NCBI RefSeq assembly: GCF_000328705.1
Contig: NC_019673.1
Span: 2,790,001 to 2,854,000 of the forward strand
Direction: 5' to 3'
Source: Saccharothrix espanaensis DSM 44229
GTDB taxonomy: Bacteria > Actinomycetota > Actinomycetes > Mycobacteriales > Pseudonocardiaceae
Length of the DNA: 64,000 bases
Positions within the stretch are counted from its first letter, which is position 1; the number at the start of each line of letters is the position of its first letter. The position numbers and the translations under genes were made by a program. Positions 15,268-23,758 of this stretch are shown here, piece after piece. The notes under the pieces are model-generated. The model did no database searches, was not told the origin of the DNA, and saw only the letters and a program-made list of their open reading frames with translations.

Positions 15268-16475
15268 GGGCGGCGTCCCAACAGTGCGGCGGTGGCGGCG
15301 AGTGCGAGGGCCACCCCGAAGGCGGCCAGTCGGGTGGCGGTCTCCGGCCCCCAGAACTGCCAGGCGAGCCCGAACAGCACCGACGACCCGAGGTACGCCA
15401 GCGCCTGTCCACTTTGGATCAACGCGATCCCGGTGGTGCGCAACCGCTCCGGCAACTGCGGTCCGGCCAGGGCCATCAGCACGCCGTCGGTGGCGGCGTA
15501 GAAGACCCCGTACAGCACCAGCACCGCGACCACCAGCGGCCACCCGCCGAGCGGCCCGAAGATCAGCAGGTACACCGCGATCAGCGCGCCGTACCCGCCC
15601 AGCACCACGGGCAGCCGGCCCACCCGGTCGGCCAGTGCGCCCAGCGGCGCGGCCAGCAGCAGGTAGACCAGGCTGGTGCCGACCGCGAGCAGCGGGAACC
15701 AGCCGATCGCCAGCCCCTCCCGCTTCTGCAGCAGCAGGTACACGAACCCGTCGCCGATGGTCGCCAGCCCCAGCACGGACGCCGCCAGCACCAGCCGGCG
15801 GACGCCCTTGTCCCGCAACAGCCCCGTCACCGCCGACGGCCGGATCGGAGCCGCCGGCACGGCCGAGCGGTGGTCGCGCACGAACATCACCAGGATCACC
15901 ACCCCCAGTGCGGCGATGCAGAAGCTGGTGACGAACACCGCGTCGAACGACTCGGCCGCCGCCGCGAGCACCGCCAACGCCACCAGCGGCCCGATGAACG
16001 CGCCGACCCCGTCCATCGCCCGGTGCACGCCGAACGCCCGCCCGAGGTCGCCGGCCGGCGTGGACAGCGTGATCAGCGCGTCCCGGGGCGCGGTGCGCAG
16101 CCCCTTGCCCGCCCGGTCGGCGGTGATCACCGCGCCCAGCAGCGCGGTGGACGTGCCGGCCGCGAGCAGGCCGAGCTTGGCGACCGCGGACAGGCCGTAC
16201 CCCAGGCCCGCCACGGCTTTGCGCTTGGTGGTCCGGTCGGCCAGGTAGCCGCCGACCAGCCGCAGCAGCGTGGTGGCCCCGGTGTAGACGCCGTCGATCA
16301 CGCCGTACGCGGCCGGGCTGAGCTGGAGGCCGATGACGAGGTAGAGCGGCAGGACGGCGGTGACCATCTCGGAGGAGACGTCGGTGACCAGGCTGACCGC
16401 GCCGAGCGCGACGACGTTGGCGCTGACGCCCTTCCAGCCGCCGGACTTGGGGCGGTCGATGGTGGACAGGTACAC
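15264..16475 (-). CDS. MFS transporter
   Basis: A 403-residue major-facilitator protein with about twelve hydrophobic helices. The loop 2-3 motif (GGYLADRTTKRKAV) and the loop 8-9 counterpart (GALADRVGRLPVVLG) are present. The early segment LVTDVSSEMVTAVLPLYLV is typical of a drug/sugar-exporter subgroup. GTG at 16475 with GGAAGG upstream. Substrate unknown. It follows a strong hairpin that separates it from the phosphatase gene. Confidence 0.85.
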   Translation of the reverse strand: MYLSTIDRPKSGGWKGVSANVVALGAVSLVTDVSSEMVTAVLPLYLVIGLQLSPAAYGVIDGVYTGATTLLRLVGGYLADRTTKRKAVAGLGYGLSAVAKLGLLAAGTSTALLGAVITADRAGKGLRTAPRDALITLSTPAGDLGRAFGVHRAMDGVGAFIGPLVALAVLAAAAESFDAVFVTSFCIAALGVVILVMFVRDHRSAVPAAPIRPSAVTGLLRDKGVRRLVLAASVLGLATIGDGFVYLLLQKREGLAIGWFPLLAVGTSLVYLLLAAPLGALADRVGRLPVVLGGYGALIAVYLLIFGPLGGWPLVVAVLVLYGVFYAATDGVLMALAGPQLPERLRTTGIALIQSGQALAYLGSSVLFGLAWQFWGPETATRLAAFGVALALAATAALLGRRP

Positions 16476-16506
16476 GGCAGGACCTTCCTTTCCAGGCGCG
16501 CGGGGT

Positions 16507-16536
16507 GCCGCACCCGGTCGGGGGACCGGGTGCGGC
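16507..16536 (-). terminator. Strong hairpin after the acid phosphatase gene
   Basis: Thirteen-base perfect arms (16507-16519 and 16524-16536) around a four-base loop, nine bases after the phosphatase stop and upstream of the MFS start. It suits transcription termination between the two same-strand genes. Confidence 0.7.
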
Positions 16537-16544
16537 GGCCGGGA

Positions 16545-17942
16545 TCAGTGACAGGCGGTGGTGCCGCTGTCGGTGAAGGACTTGCCCGCTTCGGGCACGA
16601 ACTGCCAGTCGAAGCTGGTGCTGTGCAACGTCAGCTTCAGCACGCCGTAGGTGTCGCTGTTGCGGACCTCGCTGTTGGGCTTGATGGTGCCGAAGCTGTA
16701 GTGGCTGGCGCCGCCCATGCCCGCGACGAACGTGCGGATGCCCCGGGTGTTGTCGAGCGCGCCGCTCGGGTTCTGCGGCGCGAAGCGCTCGTACTGGTGG
16801 TTGTGGCCGAACAGCACCACGTCGGCGTTGTAGTCGTACAGGGCCTGGAACAGCGGGCGCGTCGACGTCGACGGGGCGTGGTTCGCGCCCGAGGTGAACA
16901 GCGGGTGGTGCCAGTACGCCGCCGTGCACGGCTTGCTGCTGGCCGCCAGGTCGTTGCGCAGCCACGTTTCCTGGGCCGAGCCCGCCGACATCGAGACGTT
17001 GGAGTTCAACGAGACGATGTGCCAGTTGCCCAGGTCGAACGAGTAGTAGCCCTGACCGGACGGGCCGGCCTGCGCGCCGAAGTAGCCGTAGTAGCCGGTC
17101 GCGCCGCTGGTGTTGTAGTCGTGGTTGCCCGGCGACGGCCGGGTGCGGGCCTTGTGCCTGCCCCACGTCGGGTTGTAGTAGTTGGTGAACTCGCTCGTGG
17201 TGCCGTTGTCGTAGACGTTGTCGCCGGTCGTCCAGACGGTGCCGGGGATGTTGTCCAGCAGCGCGGCGGTCGCGCTGTCGCCCGAACCGGAGTTCGAGAT
17301 GTCGCCCGCGCCGACGAACACCGGGTCGCCGGACTGCGGCGGCGTGGTGGTGGTCGTCGCCGTCGTGCCGGTGGTGACCACTAGCTGCGGAGCGGTCGCG
17401 CCGGTCTCCCGCGAGTCGTAGTCGGCCCCGTCGCCGCTGGACGAGGTGACGCCGAAGCTGAACGTGCCGTTGCCCGTGACGTAGGAGGTCACGTCGACCT
17501 CGTACCAGGCGTTGCGGGACACCGAGCCGAGTGAGCCGAGCGTGCCGCCGTCGATCGCCGGCTGGTTGTTCCAGGTGACACCGGTCTCCGACCACGTGGT
17601 GTCGGTCATCGACCTGAACGTGCCGCCGTTGGGGCTCTGCGAACCCGAGACGTCGTCGGTGTGCACCCGCACCTTGGCGCTGGTGACCGTGCCGGACACG
17701 CCCGACACGCCGAACTTGAGGAACAGGCGTTTGACCGGCGAGTTGTCCACGCCGAGCTGACCGGACGCACCGTAGTTCGTGCCGGTCGCGGAGTTGTCGA
17801 CGTAGGTGTCCGCGGACGGGGTGAAGGTGGTGGTGGCGGCCGACGCGGCGGGTGCGTTGTCGGACGAGGCAACGATGGTGAGGGTGGTCGCGATGAAGAC
17901 GCCGACGGCGACCACCGCGATGGGGGCCCTGCGACCTGGCAT
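16545..17942 (-). CDS. Secreted metallophosphoesterase (purple-acid-phosphatase type) with DNRLRE domain
   Basis: A 465-residue secreted enzyme. Signal peptide residues 1-36 (IAVVAVGVFIATTLTIVASS, cleaved near ASAA). Residues about 38-190 form a DNRLRE-type jelly-roll adhesion module (ADTYVDNSATGTNYGASGQL, then FLKFGV). A Thr-rich linker follows, then a calcineurin-like phosphatase domain from about 205: GAGDIS, TTGDNVYDNG, SPGNHDY, YWHHPLF and LFGHNHQYER supply the metal ligands. It likely releases phosphate from extracellular esters. ATG at 17942 with GAAGGG upstream. The 170-base gap upstream holds the two divergent promoters only. Confidence 0.88.
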   Translation of the reverse strand: MPGRRAPIAVVAVGVFIATTLTIVASSDNAPAASAATTTFTPSADTYVDNSATGTNYGASGQLGVDNSPVKRLFLKFGVSGVSGTVTSAKVRVHTDDVSGSQSPNGGTFRSMTDTTWSETGVTWNNQPAIDGGTLGSLGSVSRNAWYEVDVTSYVTGNGTFSFGVTSSSGDGADYDSRETGATAPQLVVTTGTTATTTTTPPQSGDPVFVGAGDISNSGSGDSATAALLDNIPGTVWTTGDNVYDNGTTSEFTNYYNPTWGRHKARTRPSPGNHDYNTSGATGYYGYFGAQAGPSGQGYYSFDLGNWHIVSLNSNVSMSAGSAQETWLRNDLAASSKPCTAAYWHHPLFTSGANHAPSTSTRPLFQALYDYNADVVLFGHNHQYERFAPQNPSGALDNTRGIRTFVAGMGGASHYSFGTIKPNSEVRNSDTYGVLKLTLHSTSFDWQFVPEAGKSFTDSGTTACH

Positions 17943-18126
17943 GCCGTAACCCTTCGCTTCCTGATGTACGGGACAAGGGCCTCGCAGACGGTAGGGACGT
18001 GTGGGCACGGTGGAGTGATCGCCCGGCGGCAGGGTGGTGAACGGCGGACAAACGCCGTTACCCGCTGCGTTACTCCGCATACTTGCGGTCGTTGAACTAC
18101 GTGACGGAGTCTCGGGAAGGCGGCGG

Positions 18127-19281
18127 ATGTACGACGTTGTGCTGTTCGGGGCCACCGGGTTCACCGGCGGGCTGACCGCGGCCTACCTGGCCGCGCACGC
18201 GCCGGAGGGCACCAGGTGGGCGTTGGCCGGGCGCAACCGGGCGAAGCTCGCCGCGGTGCGCGAGCGGTTGGCCGCGATCTCCCCCGCGGCGGGCGCGTTG
18301 GACCTGCTGGTCGCCGACGTCGCCGACGACCGGTCGCTGCGGGCGGTCGCCGAGTCGGCGCGGGTCGTCGCTACGACGGTCGGGCCCTACGTCGAGCACG
18401 GCGACGGCCTGGTGGCGGCGTGCGCGCGGGCCGGGACGGACTACGTCGACCTGTGCGGCGAGCCCGAGTTCGTGGACCGGACCTACCTGCGCCACCACTC
18501 GACGGCCGTGGCGAGCGGCGCGCGACTGGTGCACTCCTGCGGGTTCGACTCGATCCCGTACGACCTCGGCGCGTACTTCACCGTGCGGCGGCTGCCCGAG
18601 GGCGTGCCGATCTCGCTGGAGGGGTTCGTCAGCGCGTCCGCGACCTTCTCCGGCGGCACGTTCCACTCGGCGGTGACGGCGTTCTCCCGGCTCCGGTCGT
18701 CGGCCGACGCGGCCCGCGAGCGCCGGCGCGCGGAAGGCCGGCCGGCGGGCCGGGTCGTGCGCGGCCGGGTCGGACCGCCCCGGTACGACCGCCGGGTCGG
18801 GGCGTGGGTGCTGCCCGCGCCGACGATCGACCCCCAGGTGGTGCTGCGGTCGGCGGCGGCGCTGGACCGGTACGGCCCGGACTTCCGCTACCGCCACCAC
18901 ATCGCGGTGCGCCGGCTGCCGGTGGCCGCCGGCCTGGTCGGCGGGGTGGGCGCGCTGGTCGCCCTGGCGCAGCTCCCGCCGGCCCGGAAGTGGTTGCTGG
19001 AGCGCCGGAAGCCGGGGGAGGGCCCGTCGGCGGCGGAACGCGCCCGGTCGTGGTTCCGGGTGCGGTTCTTCGGCGAGGGCGGTGGGCAGCGGGTGGTGAC
19101 CGAGGTGTCCGGCGGTGACCCGGGCTACGACGAGACGGCGAAGATGCTCGGGGAATCCGCGCTGTGCCTGGCTTTCGACCACCTGCCCGAGACGCGGGGA
19201 CAGGTGACGACGGCGGTGGCGATGGGCGACGCGCTGACCTCCCGCCTGGTGGCGGCGGGCATCCGGTTCGAGGTGCGCTGA
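18127..19281 (+). CDS. Saccharopine dehydrogenase-family / trans-acting enoyl reductase-like oxidoreductase
   Basis: A 384-residue oxidoreductase with an N-terminal Rossmann motif (VVLFGATGFTGGLTAAYLA) and the family blocks VGPYVEHGDGLVAACARAGT, YVDLCGEPEFVDR and SCGFDSIPYDLGAY. The C-terminal half has a hydrophobic stretch (AAGLVGGVGALVALAQL), as in the membrane-associated trans-enoyl reductases acting on lipids in mycobacteria. ATG at 18127 with GGAAGG 6 bases upstream. It stands alone; the substrate is unknown. Confidence 0.8.
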   Translation: MYDVVLFGATGFTGGLTAAYLAAHAPEGTRWALAGRNRAKLAAVRERLAAISPAAGALDLLVADVADDRSLRAVAESARVVATTVGPYVEHGDGLVAACARAGTDYVDLCGEPEFVDRTYLRHHSTAVASGARLVHSCGFDSIPYDLGAYFTVRRLPEGVPISLEGFVSASATFSGGTFHSAVTAFSRLRSSADAARERRRAEGRPAGRVVRGRVGPPRYDRRVGAWVLPAPTIDPQVVLRSAAALDRYGPDFRYRHHIAVRRLPVAAGLVGGVGALVALAQLPPARKWLLERRKPGEGPSAAERARSWFRVRFFGEGGGQRVVTEVSGGDPGYDETAKMLGESALCLAFDHLPETRGQVTTAVAMGDALTSRLVAAGIRFEVR

Positions 19282-19290
19282 CGAAGGCTG

Positions 19291-19382
19291 GGGCGTGTCC
19301 GCCGGGGTCATGACCGGCCTTGGCCCGGGGCGGCTCGGGGCTGAACGGGGTCGTGAAGAACAGCCTTCCTGCGGACACGCCC
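19291..19382. repeat. 92-base element with 12-base perfect terminal inverted repeats
   Basis: GGGCGTGTCCGC at 19291-19302 and its exact reverse complement GCGGACACGCCC at 19371-19382 enclose a 68-base GC-rich insert. The right end touches the stop codon of the LysG-like gene. The layout fits a small non-autonomous transposable element or IS-end remnant; no target duplication is clear. A terminator between convergent genes is the alternative, though the loop is long for that. Confidence 0.4.
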
Positions 19383-20236
19383 TAGTGCAGTTCCCGTTGT
19401 GCCGCGCGGAAGACGACGTCGGCGACGCGTTGCAGCGGCGGTGAGTCGAGCTTCCACTGCTGCCAGTACAGCGGCACGTCGACCGGGTGGTCCGGGTGCA
19501 GGTGGACCAGGCGGCGGTGACGCTTCACCTGGTGTTCGCTGAGCAGGGCCCAGCCCGCGCCGGCGGCCACGGCGTCCTCGAACACCGGGCCGTCGGGCAG
19601 GAGGTGGCGGTGCGCGGACGCGGGGTGGCCGGTCACCGAGCGGCAGAACGCGTCCTGCAGGTCGTCCTTCTCGTCGAACACCACCACCGGCAGGTCCGAC
19701 AACGGCTTGCCCTGCCACCGTTTCGCGAACGCGCGAGCCGCCACGGCGTGGTACCTCATGCTGCCCAACGGCCGGACGCGGCACCCCTGCACGGGGTGCG
19801 GCGACGACGTCACGGCGGCCACCACCAGGCCCTGGCGCAGCGACTCCGCGGTGTGGTCCTGGTCGTCGCGCAGCAGGCCCAGCACGATGTCGTCGTCGTG
19901 CGCGAGTTCCTTGACCACGGCCCGGAACCACGTCGACAGCGAGTCGGCGTTGACCGCCACCTGCACGGGCGTCGGGCGTTCGACAAGACCGAGGCCGGCG
20001 AACGCGTCCTGTTCCAGCAGCGCGAGTTGGCGGCCGTAGCGGGCGATGACCGTGCCGGATTCGGTCAGGCGCGCGGGTTTCGCGCGGACCAGCAGCACCC
20101 GTCCGGTGCGTTGTTCGAGGGCTTTGATGCGTTGGCTGACCGCTGAGGGCGTGACGTGCAGCGCCTTGGCCGCGGCGTCGAACGTGCCCTCGTCCACGAC
20201 CGCCAGCAGGGTGCGCACCGACTCCGGATCAAGCAT
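19382..20236 (-). CDS. lysG: LysR-family regulator of the lysine/arginine exporter (LysG/ArgP type)
   Basis: A 284-residue LysR regulator: helix-turn-helix residues about 3-60 (VRTLLAVVDEGTFDAAAKAL, TPSAVSQRIKALE) and a substrate-binding domain. The sequence DPESVRTLLAVVDEGTFDAA and its divergent position to a LysE exporter identify the LysG/ArgP group, which senses basic amino acids and activates export. ATG at 20236; a GTG one codon upstream is also possible. The stop abuts the inverted-repeat element. Confidence 0.88.
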   Translation of the reverse strand: MLDPESVRTLLAVVDEGTFDAAAKALHVTPSAVSQRIKALEQRTGRVLLVRAKPARLTESGTVIARYGRQLALLEQDAFAGLGLVERPTPVQVAVNADSLSTWFRAVVKELAHDDDIVLGLLRDDQDHTAESLRQGLVVAAVTSSPHPVQGCRVRPLGSMRYHAVAARAFAKRWQGKPLSDLPVVVFDEKDDLQDAFCRSVTGHPASAHRHLLPDGPVFEDAVAAGAGWALLSEHQVKRHRRLVHLHPDHPVDVPLYWQQWKLDSPPLQRVADVVFRAAQRELH

Positions 20237-20304
20237 CACGAGCGCTGATGATACGTAAGGAACTGTAGCTGGGCTTATCGCCGCTCGGTTCCTAGCGTGG
20301 TGGC

Positions 20305-20892
20305 ATGACGTACGCGGTGCTCGCCGGACTCGGGACCGGGCTGTCCCTGATCGTGGTCATCGGTGCCCAGAACGCCCTCGTGCTGCGACAAGGTGTTCTG
20401 CGCCAACAAGTCGTGGCGATCGTGGCGATCTGCGCGGTGTCCGACGCGCTGCTCATCGCGTTGGGCGTCGGCGGGGTCGGCACGGTGCTCACCGCGTGGC
20501 CGCCGGCGTTGACCGCCGTGCGCTGGTTCGGCGCGGCGTTCCTGATCGGCTACGGGGTGCTCGCGGTGCGGCGGATGCTGCGGCCGACGGCGCTGCGGGT
20601 CGGCGGCGCGGCGTCGGCGGCGATCGTCACGTGCCTGGCGTTGACGTGGCTGAACCCGCACGTCTACCTGGACACGGTGGTGCTGCTGGGCACCGCGTCG
20701 ACCTCGTTCGGCGGCGACCGCTGGTGGTTCGGTCTGGGCGCGATGGCCGGCAGCGTGCTGTGGTTCACCGCGCTCGGGTTCGGAGCGCGGCGGTTGTCGG
20801 GTGTGTTCACCCGCCCGTCGGCGTGGCGGGTGCTCGACGGCGTGGTGGCGGTCGTCGTGACGGCCACCGGGGTGTCGCTCGCCCTCGGCTGA
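20305..20892 (+). CDS. lysE: LysE/ArgO-family basic amino acid exporter
   Basis: A 195-residue membrane protein with about six hydrophobic helices. N-terminal GLSLIVVIGAQNALVLRQGV is the LysE/ArgO signature, and CLALTWLNPHVYLDTVVLLG is the second conserved block with the Asn-Pro-His helix break. It exports lysine and/or arginine. It is divergent from the LysR gene with a 68-base spacer carrying the activator site. The gap to 20978 holds only a short in-frame tail without a start. Confidence 0.9.
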   Translation: MTYAVLAGLGTGLSLIVVIGAQNALVLRQGVLRQQVVAIVAICAVSDALLIALGVGGVGTVLTAWPPALTAVRWFGAAFLIGYGVLAVRRMLRPTALRVGGAASAAIVTCLALTWLNPHVYLDTVVLLGTASTSFGGDRWWFGLGAMAGSVLWFTALGFGARRLSGVFTRPSAWRVLDGVVAVVVTATGVSLALG

Positions 20893-20977
20893 CGGCCCGG
20901 CGCGGCCGTGCACGAGGAGTTCGCCGGCTACGCGTCCCGCCCCGACGAGCCGCGGTGACGGCGCGTCCTCGACCCCC

Positions 20978-22045
20978 TCAGCCGAGATCGGCGAAGAACG
21001 CGCGCACGTCGGCCACGAGCAGGTCCGGGGTTTCCATCGCGGGGAAGTGGCCGCCGCGGTCGAACTCCGTCCACCGCCGCACGTCGTAGGTCTGCTCCAC
21101 GACGCCCCGCGCCGACAGGATGATGTCCCGGGCGAACACCGCCACCCCGAGCGGCACGGGGCACGGGGGGCCGCCGGGGGTGGATTCGCGGGCGAGCCGG
21201 AGCGCGGACCCGGCGGTGCGGGTCAGCCAGTACAGCGCCACGGTCGCGATCAGCCGGTCGTCGTCGAGCCCGGACTCCGGGTCCTTCCACGCGTCGAACC
21301 GGTCGCCCACCCAGCCGAGCAGGCCCGCCGGCGAGTCGGTGATCCCGTAGGCCACGGTCTGCGGTCGGGTCGAGTGCATCACCTGGTAGCCGGGGCGCTG
21401 CGCGAGGAACCGCCGGATCGCCCCGACGCGGTCGACGTCTTGCGGCGAGAGTCCCTCGGTGCTCGCGGGCGGGGGCGTGGGCAGGTAGTTCACGTGCACG
21501 CCGACCACCTTCTCCGGGGCGATCGCGCCCAGCGCCAGGGAGATCCCGGAACCGAAATCGCCGCCCTGCGCGCCGTACCGGTCATACCCCAGCCGCTGCA
21601 TCAGCACGGCCCACGCGCGGGCGACCCGGTCGACGCTCCAGCCCCGGTCGTGGGTCGGGCCGGCCGGGCCGAAGCCCGGGATGGACGGGATGACCAGGTG
21701 GAAGTCCCGGGACAGCGGCTCGATGACGTCGAGGAAGTCGAGCACGGAACTGGGCCAGCCGTGGGTCAGCACCAGCGGCAGGGCGTCCGCGCGGGGCGAG
21801 CGGACGTGCAGGAAGTGCACCCGCTGGCCGTCGATCGCGGTGGTGAACTGCGGCCACTGGTTGAGCGCGGCCTCCTGCGCCCGCCAGTCGAACGCCTGCC
21901 AGCGCGCGGCCAGCTCACGGGTCCGGGCCAGCGGCTGGCCGTAGCCCTCGCCGGGTTCCTCCTCCGGCCAGCGGGTGCGGGCCAGGCGGTCGCGCAGGTC
22001 GTCCAGGTCGGCCTGGGGGATGTCCAGCGTGAACGGCTCGATCAT
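20978..22045 (-). CDS. Epoxide hydrolase (alpha/beta hydrolase with EHN domain)
   Basis: A 355-residue enzyme. N-terminal epoxide-hydrolase lid domain (residues 3-110: FTLDIPQADLDDLRDRLART). Core motifs: LVLTHGWPSSVLDFLDVIEP (HGWP oxyanion hole), then a nucleophile elbow QGGDFGSG with Asp where lipases have Ser, and a late His in FDRGGHFPAMETP. ATG at 22045 lies just downstream of a large palindrome, so transcription is probably repressed by a ligand-responsive regulator. The epoxide substrate is unknown. Confidence 0.88.
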   Translation of the reverse strand: MIEPFTLDIPQADLDDLRDRLARTRWPEEEPGEGYGQPLARTRELAARWQAFDWRAQEAALNQWPQFTTAIDGQRVHFLHVRSPRADALPLVLTHGWPSSVLDFLDVIEPLSRDFHLVIPSIPGFGPAGPTHDRGWSVDRVARAWAVLMQRLGYDRYGAQGGDFGSGISLALGAIAPEKVVGVHVNYLPTPPPASTEGLSPQDVDRVGAIRRFLAQRPGYQVMHSTRPQTVAYGITDSPAGLLGWVGDRFDAWKDPESGLDDDRLIATVALYWLTRTAGSALRLARESTPGGPPCPVPLGVAVFARDIILSARGVVEQTYDVRRWTEFDRGGHFPAMETPDLLVADVRAFFADLG

Positions 22046-22054
22046 GACGACTCC

Positions 22055-22084
22055 GTTGGTCTCACCAATGTTGGTGAGACCAAC
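22055..22084. promoter_or_regulatory. Perfect 12-base-arm palindrome upstream of epoxide hydrolase
   Basis: GTTGGTCTCACC (22055-22066) and GGTGAGACCAAC (22073-22084) are exact reverse complements around AATGTT. It sits ten bases before the hydrolase ATG. Size and symmetry suit a TetR or MarR dimer site, but no such regulator gene is adjacent. Confidence 0.65.
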
Positions 22085-22224
22085 AGTAGCCGTTGTCGTT
22101 GGCCCTGCCAACGAATAATTCCGGACCGCGGGGGACGCCGGTCGTGCGCCCCGCGGCACGACCGGCGGTTTCCGCGACCGGGGACGAGCCGACCCCTCGA
22201 CAGCTCGTCCGCCGCGCGGAAGCG

Positions 22225-23247
22225 CTACGCCGGGTCCGCCGGCACGTCCGGCAGCGGCCCGACGACCCGGGTGGCGCCGAGCGCCAACCCGAGCTGGAAC
22301 CGGTTCTCCACGCCCACCCGGTCCATCAGCGCCCGCATCGTGTACGCGATGGTGCGCTGGCTGATGCCCAGCTGCTGCGCCGCGGACGAGTCCGTGTGGC
22401 CCTCGGCGAGCAGGCCCAGCACGGCCTGCTCGCGGGATGTCAGCTCGATCGGCGACACGCCGCCCCTCCGCGGGTCCTCGGCCGTGGACCACAGCCGTTC
22501 GAACAGGCCGACGAGCGCGTCCACCACGGCCGGGTCGTCGAGTTCCAGCGTGCCCGCGTCGAGGTCGAGCGGGTCGGCCGGGAGCAGCGCCACCCGGCGG
22601 TCGAAGACCATCAGCTTGAGCGGCACGTCCGGCAGCTCCCGGTAGTCCCACCCCGCCTCGCGCACGGTTCCCCGGGCCCGGTCGCCGTCCTCCGGCGGCA
22701 CGCCGCACGTGCGCACCTCGATGCCGCGCGCCAGCAACTGCCGGTCCAGCGGCAGCGCGGCCCGCACGGCGTCCGGCGTGAACGAGCGCTCCGGGTTCAG
22801 CGACAGGTGCTCGCGCCGCTCCACGGCGTTCAGCTCGGCGATCCGCCGCCGGGTCGTGGCGCGGTCGGCCAGGTGGATCGCCCGCAGACCGGCCACCCTC
22901 GGCAACGCCGCCCCGACCACCGCGCGGTGTCGTCGCGCGTACTCGCCCAGGTCGACCACCGTCGGCCGACGCCGGCGCAGCTCGCGGAGCACGGCGGCGG
23001 GCGCGACGGGCTCCCACGCCCCCGCTCTCCGGCGCGGCGCGACCGCCGCCCGCACCGCCAGCAGTTCCTCCAGCGCGGCCCGCGCCCGGCGCACCGGCAG
23101 CCCCAGGTCCGCCGCGAGCGCGGGCAGCGACCGGGCCCCGAACGTGGCCAGCGCGCGGTAGACCAGGTCGGCGTCCGGGGACAGGCCCCACCGCCACAGG
23201 AGCGGGATCGCCGCACCCCTCGCCAACCCCGCCGGACCCGCCGCCAT
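22225..23247 (-). CDS. TrmB-like/LuxR-type two-HTH regulator
   Basis: A 340-residue regulator. An N-terminal TrmB/MarR-like winged helix at residues about 20-70 (LSPDADLVYRALATFGARSL), a central region, and a C-terminal LuxR/GerE helix-turn-helix at about 270-330 (LTSREQAVLGLLAEGHTDSS, GISQRTIAYTMRALMDRVGV). This architecture is common in actinomycetes. ATG at 23247; the frame is open upstream. It may control the neighbouring hydrolase, but the palindrome upstream of that gene is not a typical LuxR site. Confidence 0.8.
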   Translation of the reverse strand: MAAGPAGLARGAAIPLLWRWGLSPDADLVYRALATFGARSLPALAADLGLPVRRARAALEELLAVRAAVAPRRRAGAWEPVAPAAVLRELRRRRPTVVDLGEYARRHRAVVGAALPRVAGLRAIHLADRATTRRRIAELNAVERREHLSLNPERSFTPDAVRAALPLDRQLLARGIEVRTCGVPPEDGDRARGTVREAGWDYRELPDVPLKLMVFDRRVALLPADPLDLDAGTLELDDPAVVDALVGLFERLWSTAEDPRRGGVSPIELTSREQAVLGLLAEGHTDSSAAQQLGISQRTIAYTMRALMDRVGVENRFQLGLALGATRVVGPLPDVPADPA

Positions 23248-23362
23248 GCCGTGACCCCCCGTGCTCGACACCCGACACTCAACCGGCCGGCCCGTTCGCG
23301 GGGCAAGCGCGAAGACCGCGTTGCACAAACACGCAACCGCCCGCAGCGGGTTATCGTTCGGC

Positions 23363-23758
23363 ATGGCCACCTGGGACGACGTGCGCCGACTCGCGACGGC
23401 GCTGCCCGAAGTCACCGAGCGCCCGTCCTACGACGGGCTGCCCGCCTGGCGGGTGAAGGACAAGCTGTTCGCCTGGGACCGGCCGCTGCGGCGCGGCGAC
23501 CTCGCGGCCCTCGGCGCGGCCGCCCCGGACGGCCCGGTGCTCGGCGCGAGCGTCCCCGACCTCGGGGTGAAGGACGCCCTGGTGGTCGACGACCCGGACG
23601 TCTACTTCACCATCCCGCACCTCGACGGGTACGCCGCCGTGCTGGTCCGGCTGGACCGGGTCGACGTGCCCGAGCTGGCCGAGCTGATCACCGAGGCGTG
23701 GCTGTGCAAGGCCCCGAAACGGCTGGCCAAGCAGTTCCAGGCGACCCTCGACGACTGA
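23363..23758 (+). CDS. MmcQ/YjbR-family protein
   Basis: A 131-residue protein of the YjbR/CyaY-like DNA-binding fold: ATWDDVRRLATALPEVTERP, WRVKDKLFAW, and the C-terminal LITEAWLCKAPKRLAKQF. The biochemical role of the family is uncertain. ATG at 23363. The stop overlaps the start of the large NACHT gene (TGATG), an unusual pairing that suggests co-expression. Confidence 0.85.
   Translation: MATWDDVRRLATALPEVTERPSYDGLPAWRVKDKLFAWDRPLRRGDLAALGAAAPDGPVLGASVPDLGVKDALVVDDPDVYFTIPHLDGYAAVLVRLDRVDVPELAELITEAWLCKAPKRLAKQFQATLDD

Noticed and set aside
14305..18051. A 1,248-codon minus-strand frame through the phosphatase, MFS and propeller genes
   Set aside because: Only its final part is the propeller protein; the remainder is an out-of-frame reading of the two genes before it, which have their own motifs, starts and a terminator between them.
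20893..20977. Short frame starting VHEEFAGYASRPDEPR after lysE
   Set aside because: Only 16 codons, no ribosome binding site and no recognisable family; too little to call a gene or relic.
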